Notes under the pieces: model-generated
Told to the model about the DNA's origin: nothing
The model's database searches: none
The model's input: only the letters and a program-made list of their open reading frames with translations
In this document: piece by piece, positions 13,501 to 16,562 of the stretch
Layout: every line of letters begins with the position of its first letter
Position numbering within the stretch: position 1 is the stretch's first letter
Assembly (NCBI GenBank): GCA_964372035.1
Contig: CAYJPK010000046.1
Span: 1 to 16,562, forward strand
Reading direction: 5' to 3'
Length of the DNA stretch: 16,562 nucleotides
Origin: CAYJPK01 sp964372035
GTDB taxonomy: Bacteria; Desulfobacterota; Desulfovibrionia; Desulfovibrionales; Desulfovibrionaceae
Program-made: the position numbers and the translations under genes

Positions 13501-16460
13501 CTTTAAATGCTGGAACTAACCTTGGCTTTGGACTTCAAGCAAATGCTGCTGGTGATGGTTTTAATATGAGTGGTGGTGTTATTAATGCTAGTAACGGCAA
13601 TGATAATATTATAATTGAAAGCTTTACTGGTGGAACTATTAATACAAATGATGGTCTTGATGAAATTATCTTCACTAGTCAGATTACAAATGCCCACAAT
13701 ATAACTATTGTAAATTCTGCTAGCTCAAGCGATGGTATTAATTTTAATAATGGAGTTGCTGGTGGCATCATTAATTTAAATACAGGTGGTGCTAATGGTT
13801 TTAATCTTAAAAAAGATCCAACTGGGGCTGGCTTTGTGATGTCAGGTGGCACTATTAACGCAAGTGATGCTGTTGATATCATAACAATAGAGGGCTTTAG
13901 TGGTGGGCAAATCAACACTGGCTTAGGTGCTGATAATATTAGATTAGGCGGTAATACATTTACTGGTGGCATTACAAACACTGGTGGAGTTGATGTTATT
14001 AATTTTACTTATATAACAACTATAAGTGCTAACCTCACCTTAAACTCTACTACTGCAGATGGATTTACTGTTAGAGGAGCGAATAATACTTTTGGATTTA
14101 ATATGAATTCCGGCTCTATCACTTCTAATGGTATTGGTAATGATAATTTTCTATTAACAGATCTGAGTGGTGGCAGTATAATAAGCACTGCTAGTGGTAA
14201 TGATACTGTTACTGTTAATAATTTAACTAATGGTACAATTAATACTGGTGATGGAGTTGATTCTATTACTGTTGGTTATACTAGTGGTACAATTAATACT
14301 GGTGATGGTAGCGATATAGTAATTTTAGGTCAAATTGCTACAGCAGATAACAAGGTCATTATGAACAGTGGTACTGGTATTGATACTGTATATGTCGAAT
14401 TAATTGACGGTGCATTAACACTAAGTGCTGAAAACTTTTTAGCAGATGGTTTTGTTATACGTAAAGACGCAACTACTGGCTTTGATATGTATAGCGGAAC
14501 TTTAAGCACTAGTAGTGTGGCTGATAATATTTTGATTGCCAACCTCTTACAAGGAACGATTAGTGCTGATAGTGGCAATGATACTATCATAATAGAAAGC
14601 CTTGGTGCACTAGGTGGACAAGTTACTTCAATTCTGATTGATGGAGGACAGGGAAGCGATAACATTACCATTAACGCTGATATAAACGGTGCGCCTTCAA
14701 CAACTCCTAATAGTTATGATAGCTACAATGTAAAAGTTTATGGCGGTGACAGAAGTACACTCTCTACTGATGCGGATAGTATTACTGTAAATGGTTATGC
14801 TTCTAATGTTGCTTTCAAAATTGATTCACAATCATATTCTGGCTCTACAACTAGAACAATTACTGTAACTGGTGAAGTTATCAACTGCTTATTCCAACAC
14901 GGAAACGCCTTTGACAATATCCTCAACACAATATCAATAGGTCAAATAAAATCTGGAACAACTTATTTTAATGTTTATAAAACTACTGTTAATATTGCTA
15001 AAATGTCAGGTGGAATGATTGATACTGTAGATAATTTTTCTTTTGGTAATGATAGCACTCTTAACATTGCCGACTTAAGCGGCGGAACTATTGATACTTA
15101 TACTGTAAATGCAACGATAACAGGGATTTCACAAATAATAGCTCTTGGTTTTGGTGTTAATGCAAGTACTATCATTGATGTTAACTATAAATCAGGATTT
15201 CAACAATTTACAAACACAATTTCACTTAAAAGCTTTAATACAGGTACTATAAATGGAAGTGCAAATGCTGATATTTTCTTAGTGCAAAACTATGTTACTT
15301 CCGTATATGGTGCAACTATTAACGCAGGTGCTGGCAATGATAGCATTTATCTTAATACAGGATCAAATTATAATAGTGATTTAAACATTGATTTGGGAGA
15401 AGGTCAAGATTATCTTTATATCACAGACTATTCAGGAATCATAAAAGCAAATGATAATGAAGTTGATTTTATTAGTGGTGATATTTCTGATATAACATTA
15501 GAAATTGATGCAAATGATTATATAAATATAACTCCTCGTTTAACAGGAGATTTTGATCAAATTGTAAATATTACAGGTGAGCTTTCTAATGGCGGTATTG
15601 CTGGTTCTTCAAGTTCAATATACCTTGCTTCTGGTGATGATAGTGTTTCAATTACAGGCAATATGTCTGGTGGAACTATAAGTCTTGATGCTGGTAATGA
15701 TACTGTTAAAATATTAGCTGATGCAAGTAGTACTGGTGGTAACATTACTAGTGGCACTATCAGCGTTGGTAATGGTGATGATGCTACTAATACAAATATA
15801 GTCGAAATAGCGGGTAATGTTACAGGCGGTTTTACTGGGGCTATAAATATTAATGGAGCAAACGGTTCTGACCATATAACAATTGGCGGAAATGTTACAG
15901 GTATAGCTTTGAATGCTGTGAATATTACTGGTGGTAGTAGTGGGATAGCAGCAGGCAATGATGTAATACATATTAAAGGTAATGTAACTTCTTCTATCTT
16001 ATCTGGTGTAAGCATTTCTGGAAATATTGGTGCTGATAGCATTATTATTGATGGTAGCTTAAACGCAAGTGCTGCTAGTGCAGTAAGTATTGACGGTGGT
16101 GCTGGTGCTGATAGCATTACTATTAATGGAAGCTTAAGCGCAAGTGCTGCAGATGCAATAAGTATTCTTGGTGGTGCTGGTGCTGATAGCATTACACTTG
16201 GTGATATAACAAATGTCTTTGCTGGTGGTGTCCTTCTTAACTTAGGATCAAATGCTGCAAGTGCTGATACTTCCAGTGATACTATTAATTTGAAATCTAG
16301 CACTGTTGGATCAGGCGCTCTAATAACTATAAGTGGCTTTGAAGTTGGAACAGATGTCCTTAATTACTGGAATGGTTCAGCTTATGAGCTAATAACAGTT
16401 ACTGATACAACTGCGGGAAATAATCTGGATTTAGGTAATATTCTGATTACTTGGGCATAG
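10596..16460 (+). CDS. Giant FecR-domain RTX-like protein, probable type I secreted adhesin
   Basis: 1954 residues. There is no Sec signal peptide. Residues 3-160 form a FecR domain (AVGEV, VGDAIYSTDRIET, KFSDGAIASL, TPNSTAGIRGTEL). A helical segment and an acidic hinge with seven consecutive Asp (275-281) follow. From about residue 340 on, the protein is degenerate glycine/aspartate repeats such as GEDGNDKI, GAGNDTIKI and GGAGADSITI, which resemble calcium-binding RTX nonapeptides. These include several distinct longer repeat classes listed separately. The last 60 residues (DTINLKSS, then ISGFEVGTDVL, ending LGNILITWA) look like a type I secretion C-terminus. I infer an exported, cell-surface or biofilm protein of the kind known from Desulfovibrio. 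No ABC transporter or TolC partner gene lies in the window. A GTG at 10584 is in frame, but the ATG at 10596 sits correctly behind GGGGG. Only one Cys is present. Confidence 0.88.
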   Translation: MSQVAARLTSAVGEVIIERDGKSIEISVGDAIYSTDRIETLENSSAQIKFSDGAIASLSSNSELWIEDFVFEEGKDPSFILNLAEGAMRSLSGEIVKQNPDAFKIVTPNSTAGIRGTELLTAVKNNSELHIVIEIGTGHTVVITASDGRTITLTTSGQGVEAFNDGKPLERLDFSEQELKEVLENISELLALALVDETTGESIPLTNLDNLNSTILFLEANLLNALDTDHSATLHGILSDTGFTLTDGISNLDDGDGNNDDETLADFQKPSDSSDDDDDDDFPDELELPDGIVYLDNPAVDYFEVEKMPAKKVEFGNTTIQITNFLQNARIASDIMTMESGEGEGGDDSVIVIGDMQNGSISGDAYTISGGKFDAGDDTISLDSSKTGGNTLYGDAMSVSGVGTELNAGDDEISIIGTNVANQNIYGDIKEALDGANVVAGDDIIKLGINFGNIYGDVETITNATVSGGNDEIIVTTNNGNIYANAGNDEIQVTTNNGNIYGEDGNDKILITTNNGNIDAGLGVDELQITSSTGGTISMGADSEAENIEITSTASNTTINLQSSDTLILNEAQNGVIITGASGTANINTMNTGDISLNSSGINFTLNSMNGGTLNNNGINNIAVTTLQNGTINGANDADTINITNMNGGAINANGGNDSIKIEAYIAGAIDGGAGTDTLTINSDITSQFQLSSVINFESFAFNRVTTNGEIIGTTGNDIIDVPTVDESGIISANAGDDSIKVGNISQGAKINGEDGNDTIEITGTLSDFAGIDSGDGFDSIVVNNLDASPNAILIETGAGNDTIKITNYVGASINAGDDNDSIYIESFTGTSFQTPTIEGGNGSDTVSFGKLTAGQNLDLNFIAFRDVESVVFEEVSGGTISNIDSSTPFTINNFNSGTVNSTNSNDAFSINNFNGGNINLDDGIDTLTIINQITSSNNQTITNNNNNPTFTNDYIYLNNGIGAGGSLTLNAGTNLGFGLQANAAGDGFNMSGGVINASNGNDNIIIESFTGGTINTNDGLDEIIFTSQITNAHNITIVNSASSSDGINFNNGVAGGIINLNTGGANGFNLKKDPTGAGFVMSGGTINASDAVDIITIEGFSGGQINTGLGADNIRLGGNTFTGGITNTGGVDVINFTYITTISANLTLNSTTADGFTVRGANNTFGFNMNSGSITSNGIGNDNFLLTDLSGGSIISTASGNDTVTVNNLTNGTINTGDGVDSITVGYTSGTINTGDGSDIVILGQIATADNKVIMNSGTGIDTVYVELIDGALTLSAENFLADGFVIRKDATTGFDMYSGTLSTSSVADNILIANLLQGTISADSGNDTIIIESLGALGGQVTSILIDGGQGSDNITINADINGAPSTTPNSYDSYNVKVYGGDRSTLSTDADSITVNGYASNVAFKIDSQSYSGSTTRTITVTGEVINCLFQHGNAFDNILNTISIGQIKSGTTYFNVYKTTVNIAKMSGGMIDTVDNFSFGNDSTLNIADLSGGTIDTYTVNATITGISQIIALGFGVNASTIIDVNYKSGFQQFTNTISLKSFNTGTINGSANADIFLVQNYVTSVYGATINAGAGNDSIYLNTGSNYNSDLNIDLGEGQDYLYITDYSGIIKANDNEVDFISGDISDITLEIDANDYINITPRLTGDFDQIVNITGELSNGGIAGSSSSIYLASGDDSVSITGNMSGGTISLDAGNDTVKILADASSTGGNITSGTISVGNGDDATNTNIVEIAGNVTGGFTGAININGANGSDHITIGGNVTGIALNAVNITGGSSGIAAGNDVIHIKGNVTSSILSGVSISGNIGADSIIIDGSLNASAASAVSIDGGAGADSITINGSLSASAADAISILGGAGADSITLGDITNVFAGGVLLNLGSNAASADTSSDTINLKSSTVGSGALITISGFEVGTDVLNYWNGSAYELITVTDTTAGNNLDLGNILITWA
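11682..12010 (+). repeat. Four degenerate ~31-residue GDA/YGD repeats in the giant protein
   Basis: GD-starting units at residues 363, 394, 427 and 456 share the plan (Y/S)GD, a polar stretch, an (A/G)GDD or GGND turn, then I-x-I/L. Spacing is 31, 33 and 29 residues. They form the first block of the repeat region after the acidic hinge. Confidence 0.6.
12021..12182 (+). repeat. Three tandem 54-base (18-residue) repeats
   Basis: Copies begin at 12021, 12075 and 12129, each opening with ACAAATAATGGTAATATT or nearly so and encoding TTNNGNI plus an RTX-like turn (AGNDEI, DGNDKI). Eighteen residues equals two nine-residue beta-roll turns. Near identity at DNA level points to recent duplication. 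Confidence 0.8.
13479..14600 (+). repeat. Four copies of a ~90-residue super-repeat
   Basis: Each copy has LTLN or similar, then (N/D/L)GF-x-(L/V/I), a polar loop, GF-x-M-x-(S/G)G, a DNI-like strand, and (S/T)GG-x-I with an RTX-like turn. GF positions start at residues 976, 1067, 1155 and 1284, spaced 91, 88 and 129. The last interval is about 39 longer because two extra GTINTGDG units are inserted. Copies are divergent, so the alignment is by eye. Confidence 0.6.
16029..16203 (+). repeat. 75-base (25-residue) tandem repeats near the C-terminus
   Basis: GADSI begins at residues 1812, 1837 and 1862, with two full 25-residue units (GADSI, then G-SL-ASAA, then (V/I)SI-GGA) and a third partial one. 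More diverged relatives precede them from about 15855 (GSDHITIGGNVTG, GNDVIHIKGNVTS). DNA identity between the first two units is high. Confidence 0.75.
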
Positions 16461-16483
16461 CGCACTAATTTAAATAACAGATT

Positions 16484-16525
16484 AAAATAGCTAGCTTATT
16501 ACTATAGTATGAGCTAGCTATTTTT
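16484..16525 (+). terminator. Terminator of the giant gene
   Basis: A perfect 13-base inverted repeat, AAAATAGCTAGCT (16484-16496) with AGCTAGCTATTTT (16512-16524), ending in five T, 24 bases after the stop codon. The loop contains a further palindrome, TACTATAGTA. It may also serve a convergent gene from the right. Confidence 0.75.
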
Positions 16526-16562
16526 GCACTTTATTTCTAATTGCCACAGCTAATACAACGTG

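Noticed and set aside
12021..16203. CRISPR-like array reading of the tandem repeats
   Set aside because: The repeats are in frame within one coding sequence, have no unique spacers of constant length, and there are no cas genes.
15557..16303. 248-codon minus-strand open frame opposite the giant gene (and several of 60-113 codons elsewhere in it)
   Set aside because: These are shadows produced by the repetitive codon use of the Gly/Asp/Ala/Ile-rich plus-strand gene. The products are low-complexity Pro/Leu/Ile strings with no ribosome binding site or domain.

Overview
The window is low-GC DNA (by eye about one third G+C) from a flagellated Gram-negative bacterium. My best guess is a Desulfovibrionaceae-like member of the Desulfobacterota. 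The clues are a very large protein with an N-terminal FecR domain and RTX-like repeats, a hook gene behind a sigma-54-type promoter, and pyruvate phosphate dikinase. This placement is an inference from gene content; no 16S rRNA is present.

Layout. (1) 43-1092, minus: purM (purine synthesis) with a clear promoter, divergent from a two-gene plus-strand operon at 1232-2770. That operon encodes a small exported proline-rich protein and an Smr-domain nuclease-like protein, and ends in a strong hairpin. (2) 2912-3853, minus: a pseudo-receiver plus GAF-like protein. It is separated by two minus-strand terminators from tRNA-Asp(GTC) at 4030-4106, which has its own TTGACA promoter. (3) 4322-4885, plus: a YtqB/MnmM-type methyltransferase. 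Its stop codon lies inside a sigma-54 -24/-12 element that serves the hook protein gene flgE (4949-6457), which is followed by a terminator. (4) 6512-7548: a gene-poor, A/T-rich kilobase with several hairpins, short tandem repeats and one doubtful orphan reading frame. (5) 7549-10200, plus: ppdK, complete and with intact catalytic residues. (6) 10201-10595: a non-coding stretch with a terminator and a repeat-bearing promoter region. (7) 10596-16460, plus: a 1954-residue FecR/RTX-like surface or secreted protein, followed by a palindromic terminator.

The genes do not form one pathway. They are mostly single-gene units each closed by its own terminator: housekeeping (purM, tRNA-Asp, mnmM, ppdK), translation quality control (Smr), motility (flgE) and a giant probable type I secretion substrate. 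The least explained parts are the internal repeat classes of the giant protein, the multiplied N-terminal motif of the Smr protein, the coupling of a polyproline-rich gene to that Smr gene, and the orphan kilobase before ppdK.
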